Assembly: GCA_024516155.1 (NCBI GenBank)
Contig: JAJJXM010000104.1
Span: 1 to 64,000, forward strand
Length of the DNA stretch: 64,000 nt
From: Pyronema omphalodes
Taxonomy: Eukaryota; Ascomycota; Pezizomycetes; Pezizales; Pyronemataceae
Direction of reading: 5' to 3'
This document shows positions 33,510 to 44,214 of this stretch, piece after piece. Position 1 is the stretch's first letter; each line of letters begins with the position of its first letter. Position numbers and translations under genes: made by a program. Below the pieces are notes generated by a model. That model did no database searches. It saw only the letters and a list, made by a program, of their open reading frames with translations, and was not told where the DNA came from.

Positions 33510-36500
33510 ACAGCACAACGAAAATGGACACAGCATGTGTGCAGCTGCTGAACTGCGCAAAAGGTCATGCTACAACAACATCAGCATTATTTTCATTTGC
33601 ATCTAACCCCAAAACACTCATCATTCTTTTACAAGAACCCGCTATCGAATACACCAAACTCCCGCCCACACACCCCGAATTTCACATGTTCACCCCCACA
33701 AACGAAAGACCCCTGTGCGCCACCTACGTACGCCGGCTGCCAGGTGTTCATGCCTCCACTGTCTTTACCCACCAGAATTCATTCCTTGGAATCAAGCTCT
33801 CCCTACCTGCAACAGCCCCACTAATCATTTACAACTTTTACTCTCCGGGAAAACCAAATGCCTTAGCTCACCTCCTACCTTCCTTCCGACCACAGCTCCC
33901 AGCCATCATCATGGGCGATATGAACGCGCATCATGAATGGTGGGGTAGCACTACCACTATAGACGACGAACAACTTGGACGCCACCGAGATCAATCTGAC
34001 ACTATTGCCAACTGGATGGACCAACACCAATTTACTTTGCACAACCAACCAGGGATCCCGACACACTACCCGCGCAATGGCATGCGACCCTCCGTCATCG
34101 ACCTATGCTTCTCTGCCGGTAGAATCACAGAAAAGATGCTCATGCACGAAATCAACCCCGATTCAACCTCTGACCATGCTATATGCACTACCCATATCGA
34201 CCTCAGTACCCCTGCCCAGGCACCTAAACGGGCATGGCGCAAAGCCGACTGGAAACTCTACCAGCAAACAATCATCGACAACCCCTTAGGCCTTGACAAT
34301 CTTACTAGCCCTGAGGCGGCACTGAGCGCTGCGAACCGCATCACCGCAATCATCCACAACGCCACCGAAGCTGCGGTACCCTGGGTCACACCAAGAGCTA
34401 AACAAGCGCCATGGTGGCACCCAGACCTGAACCAAAAGAGAAAGAAGCTACAACAAGCAGAACGACGTCTCCGATCCGACCGCAACAACCCAATAGCCTG
34501 AATGCAGGCTAAACACCAACGATACGAATGGAAACAGGCCGTACAATTCGCAAAAGAACAGTACTGGGTTACAAGACCACAGAACAGTAATGCCACCGAC
34601 GTCTGGAACTGCGTTCGATCAGCAGACACACACAACAAACCCCTCCCTCCACTAGAAGGCAAAGACGGCTTCCAAGATAAGTGCGACATCCTAAGAAATG
34701 CCTTATCCCACACCAATCACACAACCCCCCTGACATTCCCCCCAACTTTGTTAAACGACACAAAGCCACACCTGACCCCTTTACCCCGATTACCGATAAC
34801 GAAGTCAGTCAAGTCATCCGAAAACTTCGTTTCTCCTCGGCACCCGGACACGATAACATCACCTACCAACTGATTGCGCAATTCCACCAAGCACAACCAA
34901 CAGCACTAGCCAAACTATTCAACGCCCTGCTCCGCCACGAGACCTTCCCTGACCAATGGAAAATAGCCCGATGCGTCGTAATTCCCAAGCCGGGCATAAC
35001 TAACTACACCTCACCCAAATCATACCGTCCAATTTCCCTCCTCCCCTGCATATCCAAAGTATACGAAAAGATAGCGGCAATCCGACTCGCCAAAACAGCG
35101 TCTGACTGCCTCGCAATATCGAAACATCAGATGGGCGCCAGACAACAGTACTCCGCCATTGACGCCCTCCTTACCATATTAACACCAATCAGCACTGACC
35201 TCGCTATCCCAACTACCGGCAAACTAAAGCACCCACCCCGACCGTCCCTCCTAGCACATGACATTGAAGGGGCCTTCAACAACACGAACCCCACCCTGCT
35301 CCTTCAAGTCATGCAACAACGCAACATGCCGCCCTACCTCATCGCATGGACCACAGCCTTCACCCACAACCGAACCCTGGCATTTTCCTTCGACCAACAA
35401 CTCGAGTCCCCAAAACCCTTCCGTTGTGGCTTACCACAAGGATCCCCTGCATCGCCAATCCTCTTCCTTATCTACGCTAATGCGATGCTCGAAGTAAATC
35501 ACCAACCAGCAAAAGAACTCACTGCCTCCTACGTTGACGACACCGGCCTCCTCCAGTCTGCCAACTCCCGAAAATTTGCTATCGAACGCCTCAAAGCTCG
35601 GACCGAACACTACACAGAACGCGGTAAACACCTCGGCCTGAACTTCTCCCCCGACAAAACAGAACTCCCCACTGCCTCTCCAGTGCAAGCCACCACAAAA
35701 TCACCGACCTTGACAAGCTACCACAACTCTCTTTGAACGACAAGACAATCACACCAGCACGGAAAATCAAATACCTCGGCATCAACATCGACGAATCACT
35801 CACATTCATCCCCCATACCACACAAGCAGCATCCAACGGCAAAAATACTCTCGGATCGTTACTTCACCTTAGACACCGTTCAAATGGTCTTAACACCCAC
35901 ATGGCTCGACACCTCATCCTTACCCTCCTCCTACCGAAAATGCTATGGGCCTCACCAGCCTGGTGGACCGGCAGAGACACTACCCTTCGCCCCCTAGCAG
36001 CCACCTACCACAACGCAATACGCTGGGCCACCGGACTACCACTCAGCACAAACCTCACCAAGCTACGCATCTGCGCCCACTTACCACCCCTCCACATCTA
36101 CCTAGACTACCTCTCAGCAAAATACGCATTACGACTTCTCTTCCTACCCACACACCATCCCCTCTCAGGCCTCAAACCAAACCCAAAATGCCCCAAGACA
36201 GCACCTGGACTCTCCCACCTACGACAACACATACAAGACCTTCTGAGCAACAACATCGAAAATCGAACAACACAGCCATCCTCCTTCTCAATTCACTCTT
36301 CTCCCTCTCCGAACCGAAACAACACTGAAGAACCGAACCTACGACACACTCAATGGATATCCACACTACCCCATCAAACATACCTTCTATACACCGACGG
36401 ATCCAAGCTTGACGACAACCACACCGGATGTGGAGCAGCACTCTACCAGACAACACACAACGGCCTCCAACACCTCCAGTCACACCACTGTCACCTCGGA

Positions 36501-37280
36501 CAGCAATGCGAAGTCTACGATGCCGAACTACATGCCACCACTGAAGGACTGCGCCTCCTTGAACACCACAGCCCAGCACCTGTCCTCCTCTGCCTCGACA
36601 ATCAAGCAGCCATCACCACTCTTGAGCACAACCACGAGAATCATCAATACACCAGAGAAACCCTCAACCTAGCCGAACTCCTCACATCCCGAGGATGGTC
36701 CTTTACCACCATCTGGACCCCCTCTCACACGAACATCACCGGAAACGACCTCGCCTCCAGCCTCGCCAAAACAGGAGCACGGTCACGAAACCAATGTCTT
36801 TCCACAATCACCTCACACTCATGGATGAAGTCACAAATCCGTCAACGGTTCCTCCGACGATGGCAGGCTGACGCGCCAGACGGCCTCCCCCCATCTTTGA
36901 CATACCCAAAACACCTTCAACACCTACCCTTCCGCACCTCCCGGGCCTTATACCGTATCCGCTGTGGACGAACACCCATAGACCCTCACCCAGAGCAACC
37001 ACCCACACCATGCGATTGCGGCACGGGATTCATATCCTCCCAGCATTACCTACTTCACTGCCCAAAACTGCTCACCGGGCGACGGGACCTCCATGCGTCA
37101 ACCAACACGAACATCACACTGAATGAACTTTTTACAACCCAGACTGGCATAGCTGCGCTGTTAAAGTTTGCCAAACAGACCGGCCTAGGATACTCGAAGG
37201 AGATACGTTATAGGGCTATAGCACTTGAGAATGATGACAGAGAACGGATGGATGGAGGGATAGCAACTCTGGGATATTGA
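33506..37280 (+). pseudogene. LINE ORF2 of L2: endonuclease, RT, RNase H (disabled)
   Basis: The endonuclease occupies the first 330 codons (MGDMNAHHEWWGS, later SDHAICTTHI). An in-frame TGA stands at 34499-34501 and the frame continues. A frameshift in a C run near 34726-34732 moves to the frame with reverse transcriptase (FSSAPGHDNITY, KSYRPISLLPCISKVYEKI, GLPQGSPASPILF, catalytic SYVDDTGLL). A second frameshift near 35667-35670, again in a C run, leads to the last part (35690-37280). That part holds an RNase H domain (LLYTDGSKLDDNHTGCGAAL, DAELHATTEGL, CLDNQAAI, GNDLASSLAK) and a terminal Cys/His motif CDCGTGFISSQHYLLHC. Both shifts in C runs could also be read errors. Confidence 0.9.
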
Positions 37281-37479
37281 GCGTTTGACGGATGATTGTT
37301 TTCCTCTCTCTTTCCTATGTTCTGAAAATACTTGATTTAGATATACTTGATTTGTACTACATGTTTTCCTTTGTATTTCTTTTGTTGGTTTTATGTACTT
37401 TGGCGGTATAAGGGTATGAAGAAGGTGGAGTGCGATAGCTATATAGCTCTAGTCACAATAAACAAAGATCAGATTAGTT

Positions 37480-37558
37480 ATCTTCCTGGCTTCTTGAGAA
37501 AATCTATTAGTTGAATACCTTTCGACGAAGCAAAACTGATCGGACAAACCTCTGTATT
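37480..37558 (+). repeat. LTR of chromovirus B2, second segment
   Basis: After the LINE pair the sequence continues the B2 LTR: it aligns with the B4 LTR from its GATTAGTT to CGGACAAACCTCTGTATT. At 37559 the B5 LTR, in opposite orientation, begins. The remaining LTR end (GAAAGCC to TTCACA in B4) should lie right of the window. Confidence 0.85.
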
Positions 37559-38969
37559 TGTGAACCTGGGCACAGCTTCGACTATGCAGAGGCTTATCCG
37601 ATTGTATCTCTAGTGCTTTCGTTCTCAGTGTTGACAGACACTTCGTTTCCAAGAACTGACAGACACTTCGTTCCCAAGAACTAATAGAGCTTATCCAAAG
37701 ATAAAGCTAGGAAGAGAATTAATTGATCACAGGCGGAATAAACTTAAGGGTTGTCTTCGGAGGTATTCGTTGGTGATAATAGGTATCGTCGCGTAGAGGA
37801 TCAAATGGTTGATGATGGAGGAGAGAGAGGGAAGACAAAGGCTCTTTTATAGACTTTCGTCTACAAGTTCGCCCAGACTTCCTAGGGAACCAATTTCCAA
37901 ACTGAGCCTAGGAGATAAGACAAGAGTCATTTCTGAGACGCATCTGCTGATAGATTGCATCATACGAAGTGCGTAATCATATTGATTACTTGCTTGCATG
38001 ATGCTTGCTATCGTCAGACTAATCCTTGACATTCCTCTCTGTACTACCACACCTTCCAATCAGGTGTCAGGGTTATGAGTCATATGGGAGGGCAACTCCG
38101 CTTGACTGCATAATGCATGAACTCCTCTGACAAATAACATGTGAGTCATTTATCTTGTGAGTCGTGCTATCATAGATCTCCCTAGAGAATCTCGATTGCG
38201 AATGGAGGAATCTGACATCATAAGGCATCCATGCCTTACCGGAGTGGATTACTCCGACACATTCCTGTGTGATGTCATTATGGCTCCACCTGCGCGCACT
38301 TGCGCGCAGCCACACCCTGGTGTGGATGCAAACGCCGAGCTGTTCCTTGGTTGGTAGTCAATAGCCTAAGGGCGCGTCATATCGGTTCCACCAAACAGTT
38401 TCCTTGAGAGGGTTGCACGCTTATGGACGTCGTCTCATGCCTTAGCAATCTTGACCCTTGTCCATAGCCCCACTCCTGTTTGCCGACTAGACTCTGCCTT
38501 GTCTTCCTGGCTGACCATTCACCCAACTAAGTAACACCGGATGATTTCGTCGCACCGCTCTGCATATCCTTGGAACTCTCTTCCGATGCAGACCCCTTTG
38601 TAGCCGTGAACTTCCGAACATTCCTCAAGTATAAGGAGGTGTCCTTTCGTCTTGGTCTTCGTTCTCCATCAGCGTCGTTCGTAGTTGCTCAAGGGTAAGT
38701 CGACACCCATGAGGTAAGTGTTCCCCAATCTCTTCTCTTCTGAATCCTCCCAAACTGACATTGAATAATAGTTGCGACGCCTCGGGCCGGGATCCTCGTG
38801 AGGTCCTATTGGAAAGTCACGAATCACGTGACGTGGCTTTGTCGGAGCTCCTCTGGGGGTTCCGGCCCGGGATACTAATCTGACTATTCATTCTCTGTCG
38901 AGTTTGCCATATTCTCCATTGCGTTATATATGATACCAATTCTATCCTCACACATTTTAGGGTGTGACA
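37559..38969 (-). repeat. 3' LTR of chromovirus B5
   Basis: 1411 bp read on the minus strand: begins TGTCACACCC at 38969 and ends CCCAGGTTCACA at 37559. It is more diverged from B4 than the B4 LTRs are from each other. The left flank GTATT lies in the B2 LTR. Confidence 0.9.
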
Positions 38970-38982
38970 CCACCTCTCCCCT
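38970..38982 (-). other. Polypurine tract fragment of B5
   Basis: Thirteen bases between the B5 LTR and the B4 insertion. On the minus strand they read AGGGGAGAGGTGG, the polypurine tract that primes plus-strand DNA. The last five bases (38978-38982, CCCCT on the plus strand) form the left target duplication of B4. Confidence 0.85.
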
Positions 38983-40339
38983 TGTGAACCTGGGTATTGA
39001 GGCTTTCAATACAGAGGTTTGTCCGATCAGTTAACGCTTCGTTCGCAAGATAGATAACTAATAGGTTTTCCCAAGAGCTAGGAAGTTCAACTAATCGATC
39101 ACAGGCCGAATAAACTTAAGGGTCTCGTCCTGAGGTATTGGTGTAGAAAGGTATGTCGTAACAAGAGGTCAAGTTGCTGATGCTGGAGGAGACGGTGGGA
39201 AGACTTAGGATCTTTTATAGACTTTCGTCTACAAGTTCGCCCAGACTTCCCAAGGGAACCAACTTCCAAACTAAGCTTAGGAGATAAGACGTGAGTCAAT
39301 TCTTTGACAAATCAGCCGATGGCTCGCATCATGCTGCATGCGCAAATATATTAATTGCTCACTTGCATGATGTGCCTCGTCTCAGATTAATCCTTGACAT
39401 TCCTCGCCGTGCTACCACACCTTCCAATCAGGTATTGGGGTTAAGCGCCTAGTGGAGGGTTACTCCACTTGAGCGCATAATGCAATGACTCCTCCGATAA
39501 TAACATGTGAGTCATATATCGCATGAGTCGTCTTGATCATAGATCTCCCTAGAGAATCTCGATTGCGAGTGAAGGAATCTGACATCATAAGGCAGACTAT
39601 GCCTTACCGGAGTGCACTGCCCCGTCACATTCCTGTGTGATGTCATAACAGCCCCACCTGCGCGCACTTGCGCGCAGCCACACCCTGGTGTGTACGCAAA
39701 CGCCGTCTTATCTTGCAGTTGGTAGTCATTGGCCTAAGGTCGCGTCATATCAGTTCCATCCAACAGTTTCCCTGAGTGGTGTTCCTTGCTGCAGGACGTC
39801 GTCTCATGCTAACGCAATCTTGACCCTTGTCCTGAGCTCCACTCCTGTTGGCTGACTAGACTCTGCCTTGTTCCTTGGCCGACTATCCGCCCAACTCAGA
39901 CCTCGGATGATCCTATTCGTCTGCCTTGCACTGTCCTGAGAATTCCCTTCTCTTGCAAGCCCTCTGGTAGCCGTGCTTGGTGGAACACAACCTCAAGTAT
40001 AAGGAGGCGTCCTTTCGCCGTCGTCTTCTGTCTCCATCAGCGTCGTCTGTAGTTTTCTCATGGGTAAGTCGACACCCATGAGGTAAGTTGTTCCTCGTTC
40101 CCATCCATCTGTGATCCTCCCAAACTGACAGTGAATAACAGGTAGCGACGCCTCGGGCCGGGATCCTCGTGAGGTCCTTTCGGAAAGTCACGAATCACGT
40201 GACGTGGCTAGCTGGAGCTCCTCAGGGGGTTCCGGCCCGGGATACTAACCTTATTATTCATTCTCCTGTCGAGTTTGCCATGTTCTCTAAATGTTATACA
40301 TGTTACCTATTCTATACTCACACAATATAGGGTGTGACA
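38983..40339 (-). repeat. 3' LTR of chromovirus B4
   Basis: 1357 bp, the same length as the other B4 LTR once A2 is removed. I noted about half a dozen single-base differences between the two. The TATA box (CTTTTATA on plus, 39212-39219), the hairpin 40057-40082 and the CACGTGACGTGG patch are present. Confidence 0.93.
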
Positions 40340-40353
40340 CCACCTCCCCCCTG
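40340..40353 (-). promoter_or_regulatory. Polypurine tract of B4
   Basis: On the minus strand CAGGGGGGAGGTGG stands directly before the 3' LTR start TGTCAC. It is the expected plus-strand primer site. Confidence 0.7.
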
Positions 40354-40509
40354 TTCAAGCTTCGTCCCGAAGCAAGTAGCTTATCATTCTGTGATCGCAC
40401 CTCGCCGTAGCCAAGTGACTTAGTGATCATATATGGATGTAGTCCTCCAGCCCCTACATCCTACTACCAACTCGACCTAATGAAAACCTCGTGGGAAAAA
40501 CATAAAGCC

Positions 40510-43500
40510 TTAATCCTTGAGTCGGTAGTCCCTCGGAGAATCAGGGTACTTGAGATGAAACTCTCGTAACTTCTCCTGACCTCCTACTGAAAAGTTGTCG
40601 AATGGTTCTGCCGTCCAGTCTTTTTTGTTGGGCCAACCTAGCCATTTAACAAGGTACAATACTCGATTTCCAGATTTATAGCTGCTCATGATTTCATCGA
40701 TATCGTATTCCTTGCTTCCCTCAACATCATCTGCCTCCCGTAAAATTTTATTTGTGTCTGGTGGAGCCCGAGTTCCTGCTCTAAAGGGCTCCAGTAAAGA
40801 GGTATGGAAGACGTTGTGTATCTTCCATTTTCGTGGGAGCGTGAGTCGTACTGCTGATGGGGAGATGACCTTTTCGACTTGGAAGGGACCATGTAGTTTA
40901 TGGTCTAACTTCCTTGATGGGCGTCTGGTTCTTATGTTCCGTCCATCTAACATGACCAAGTTTCCTACTTGGTATTCGGGTGCCTCCTGTCGTTTCTGGT
41001 CTGCATAGTGTTTCATTCTTTCTTGTGTTTTTTGAAGGGCTAACTTGGCTCCTTCATGAATCGTATGCATCCAGTGGGCGTAGGCTTTGCTGGCTGGGTT
41101 GCGCACAGCAGTTGCCGAAGGGTCGCTCGTATTTGGGTAGAACCCATAGTTAGCGTAAAAGGGTGACAGTCCAGTTGCGCTTGTGACTGAGTTATTGTAT
41201 GCGAACTCAGCCATAGGTAAGAGATCAGCCCAGTCGTCCATTTCGTGGTTAACAAAAGAGCGGAGGTAAGCTTCAATTGTTTGGTTGAGCCGTTCCGTTT
41301 GTCCATCTGTTTGTGGGTGGAAGGCTGTTGACATTCTTGGTTTTATTCCTAACGTTCCAAGAAATGCTTTCCAGGTGGTGCTTGTGAACCTGGAGTCTCT
41401 GTCCGACACTATATCCTTGGGTAGGCCATGTAGTTTCCATATTTCCTTTGCGAAAATCCTGACAAGGTCTGCAGTTGTCTTGCCGTCTTTGTGTAAAGGA
41501 ATGAAGTGTGCCATTTTTGTAAATCGATCAACTATAACCCATAGTTGATCACACCCATTTGATTCCGGAAGGTCGGTAATAAAATCCATAGCAATAGATT
41601 GCCATGGGGCATAAGTTAATTCCAAAGGTTGCAACATTCCATATTTTTGGTGCCTAGCCGTCTTGTCCTTCTGACATTCCAAACAGCTCTGAACATATTC
41701 AATTATCTTTTCATCCATCTTCGGCCACCAAAAGTTTCTTCTTATTAATTCAATGGTCTTATCCTGACCAAAGTGTCCTGCAATCTTCGAGTCGTGCTCT
41801 GATTCCAGGACCATGTTGACTAAATCCTTTGGCACCCATAACTTCTCTTTCCGATAGATTATGCCATCTTCTATCGTTATTGGATCCTTTATTTTGTTTG
41901 CTGCTTTTTTATAATTTTCGTCCAGTTCTCCAGCTTCTTTAACCATCTTCAAAAATTCGCCAGACCATTTAACCGAAGGAATAGAATTGAGCCGTGCTGA
42001 AGAAACCATGAATGAAGTTCCTTCTCCTCCACTGCTGATTGCTGAAATCGATGCAAAATGTTCTTTGTGAAGGATAGTCGTAATCGGCTGATCCTCACCT
42101 CCCCCCTTTTCAGGGCGGAACTCCGGACGCCTTGACAATGCATCTGGCTTCCCATTCTTACTTCCAGGTCTGTAAAAAATTTTAAAGTCAATACCAGCAA
42201 GTTCTTGAGCCCACCTTGCTTGGCGACGATTGAGTACTTTTGTTGTGGTGAAGTACTCCAAATTTTGATGGTCGCTGAATACCTGAACTGTGTGCATTGC
42301 TCCCTCCAAGTATCTTCTCCATATTTTAAACGAATCCACAATAGCTAAAAGCTCTTTATCATGGATTTCGTAGTTGATTTCTGCCGGAGTAAATTTCCTG
42401 GAGTGAAAAGCAATAGGGTGCAGCTTTCCGTCCTCTCCTTTCTGAGAAAGGACTGCGCCTAAGGCAAAGTCAGAAGCATCAGTTTCAACAATGCAAACCT
42501 TTTTAGGATCAAAATGACCCAATATTGGTGCCTTCGTAAACCTCTGCTTCAACTCATCAAATGCCAATTCCATGGCAACAGTCCATTCCCACTTCTTTGG
42601 ATCGCCCTTGGTAGATTCAGTAAGAGGACGACAAATTCTTGAAAAGTCCTTTATGAATCGGCGATAGAAGTTTGCAAATCCAAGAAAGCCTTGTGTCTCT
42701 TTCAAGGATCTAGGAGGTTCCCAAACCAGGACGGTTTCCACTTTATCCTTTGCCATCTCGATTCCCTTTTCGCTTATAATATACCCCAAAAATTCCACTT
42801 TGTTTGTCCCCCAAACACATTTTTCCGGAGATATTACCAGCCCATTTTCTTCCAGTCTTTTTAAGACTTCCTTAACCAATTCATCATGCTCCTCCTCCGT
42901 CTCCGCGTAAATCAGAACATCATCAATATAAGCAATCACTCCCTGATCCAACATGTCCCTAAAGATATGATTCATCATATCCTGGAATGTGGCCGGTGCA
43001 TTGCTTAATCCAAAGGGCATAACCAAAAACTCATAAAGCCCATACCTGCATCTGAAGGCTGTCTTCCATTCATCGCCTTCTTTAATCCTAATCAAATGAT
43101 AACCGTTCTTCAGATCCATTTTCGTGAAGAACCTAGCTCCTCTTACTCTGTCTTGTAATTCAGACATAAGAGGGAGGGGGTAGCGATTTGCTATTGTTAT
43201 TTTATTAATCCCCCTATAGTCAACACAAAGCCGTAGACCTCGCCCATGGGGTTTTGGCACAAAGAGAATGGGTGCTGCGGCAGGAGATTTTGATGGTCTA
43301 ATCTTGCCTGTCCTTAGCATATCTTTTAGCCATTCTCTGAGTGTCTCCAGTTCGACTTCATTAAGCGCATAGACTGGTCCCCAAGGAGGAGTCTCTCCTT
43401 CCTTTAAGTCTATGGCATGGTCGTAAGACTTGTGTTCTGGAAGCTTGTCTGCTGCTTCCTTGGTCATGATATTGATCCACTTACGGAATTTCTCAGGGAC

Positions 43501-44214
43501 TTGTTGAAGTGCTTCTGACAATTCCTCTTTAGTGGCAATGGCTGATATATGGCCTATAACTGAGGCCTCAGGGTGGTCGAGTACTCTGCGGTCGACCTTA
43601 AGTGAAAATGTACTGGCCTGAGCCTTAGTACAATGTTCGGTGCAACGTGGTGTTGTAAAGGAGATGTTGTTGCTTTCTCCCCACATGTTGCAAGGTTGGT
43701 GTTTTGCCATCCACCAGTAAGGTAAGATGACATCGCAGTCGCTGTCAAGAGGGGCGACTTCGAAGGATTCGGCTGCAAAGTGTTGTTTATGTTGCAGCAT
43801 GAAAGGTACCGTAAAGAATTCTCCAGCTCCAGCAACTACCTCATTGTTGAAGTTGCGGATTTGAAGAGGCTTGTCTCTCTTCACAGTAGGGATTTTGTAA
43901 GTATGGACAAAACCTTTGTCCAGTAGTGCTGAGGTGGAGCCTGTATCGAGTAGGACCCGCACCGTTCTGAATTTATTCTTTGACCAATTCAACACCATGT
44001 TGATTATTGGCCTTTTTCCGTGATAAGGTGGGACCACGGCTTCCATCTTTGTTTCCTTGGAAGAGGTTCCTTTGTCGGTTCGTCGATTTTTTGTCTTGAT
44101 CGACCCCAAGTTGTCTGTTGATTTTCTTTTTGTTCCACAACATATAATATTTCCTGCGTCAGATGTACATTCCTCCTCCTCAGGTGACGCAACCCTAGAG
44201 GATCTTAAAAATCC
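40510..44214 (-). CDS. pol: Pol of chromovirus B4: protease, RT, RNase H, integrase, chromodomain
   Basis: Open for about 1230 codons after a -1 shift at the end of gag (44214 region), with no ATG needed. Protease: [46 protein letters not shown], catalytic YIDDVLIYAE. RNase H: IVETDASDFALGAVLSQ and HDKELLAIVDSF. Integrase: zinc HHCC (HDSKIAGHFG and CLECQKDK), then the catalytic core MDFITDLPESNG, IVSDRDSRFTS and FHPQTDGQTERLN. The last 60 residues form a chromodomain (EYDIDEIMSSYKSGNRVLYL, KWLGWPNKKDWTAEP), which in chromoviruses guides integration to heterochromatin. No stop or frameshift was found. Confidence 0.95.
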   Translation of the reverse strand, partial: GFLRSSRVASPEEEECTSDAGNIICCGTKRKSTDNLGSIKTKNRRTDKGTSSKETKMEAVVPPYHGKRPIINMVLNWSKNKFRTVRVLLDTGSTSALLDKGFVHTYKIPTVKRDKPLQIRNFNNEVVAGAGEFFTVPFMLQHKQHFAAESFEVAPLDSDCDVILPYWWMAKHQPCNMWGESNNISFTTPRCTEHCTKAQASTFSLKVDRRVLDHPEASVIGHISAIATKEELSEALQQVPEKFRKWINIMTKEAADKLPEHKSYDHAIDLKEGETPPWGPVYALNEVELETLREWLKDMLRTGKIRPSKSPAAAPILFVPKPHGRGLRLCVDYRGINKITIANRYPLPLMSELQDRVRGARFFTKMDLKNGYHLIRIKEGDEWKTAFRCRYGLYEFLVMPFGLSNAPATFQDMMNHIFRDMLDQGVIAYIDDVLIYAETEEEHDELVKEVLKRLEENGLVISPEKCVWGTNKVEFLGYIISEKGIEMAKDKVETVLVWEPPRSLKETQGFLGFANFYRRFIKDFSRICRPLTESTKGDPKKWEWTVAMELAFDELKQRFTKAPILGHFDPKKVCIVETDASDFALGAVLSQKGEDGKLHPIAFHSRKFTPAEINYEIHDKELLAIVDSFKIWRRYLEGAMHTVQVFSDHQNLEYFTTTKVLNRRQARWAQELAGIDFKIFYRPGSKNGKPDALSRRPEFRPEKGGGEDQPITTILHKEHFASISAISSGGEGTSFMVSSARLNSIPSVKWSGEFLKMVKEAGELDENYKKAANKIKDPITIEDGIIYRKEKLWVPKDLVNMVLESEHDSKIAGHFGQDKTIELIRRNFWWPKMDEKIIEYVQSCLECQKDKTARHQKYGMLQPLELTYAPWQSIAMDFITDLPESNGCDQLWVIVDRFTKMAHFIPLHKDGKTTADLVRIFAKEIWKLHGLPKDIVSDRDSRFTSTTWKAFLGTLGIKPRMSTAFHPQTDGQTERLNQTIEAYLRSFVNHEMDDWADLLPMAEFAYNNSVTSATGLSPFYANYGFYPNTSDPSATAVRNPASKAYAHWMHTIHEGAKLALQKTQERMKHYADQKRQEAPEYQVGNLVMLDGRNIRTRRPSRKLDHKLHGPFQVEKVISPSAVRLTLPRKWKIHNVFHTSLLEPFRAGTRAPPDTNKILREADDVEGSKEYDIDEIMSSYKSGNRVLYLVKWLGWPNKKDWTAEPFDNFSVGGQEKLREFHLKYPDSPRDYRLKD

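Larger units (their letters stand above)
31956..37471 (+). mobile_element. LINE copy L2 (Tad/I-type with RNase H), near full length
   Basis: About 5.5 kb with ORF1, ORF2 and a short 3' UTR ending in CAATAAACAAAGATCA. It sits directly behind L1 with only the 8-bp GATTAGTT between them and is followed by the same 8 bp, after which the B2 LTR continues. ORF2 has an APE-type endonuclease, RT and RNase H. One stop codon and two frameshifts disable it. Confidence 0.9.
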
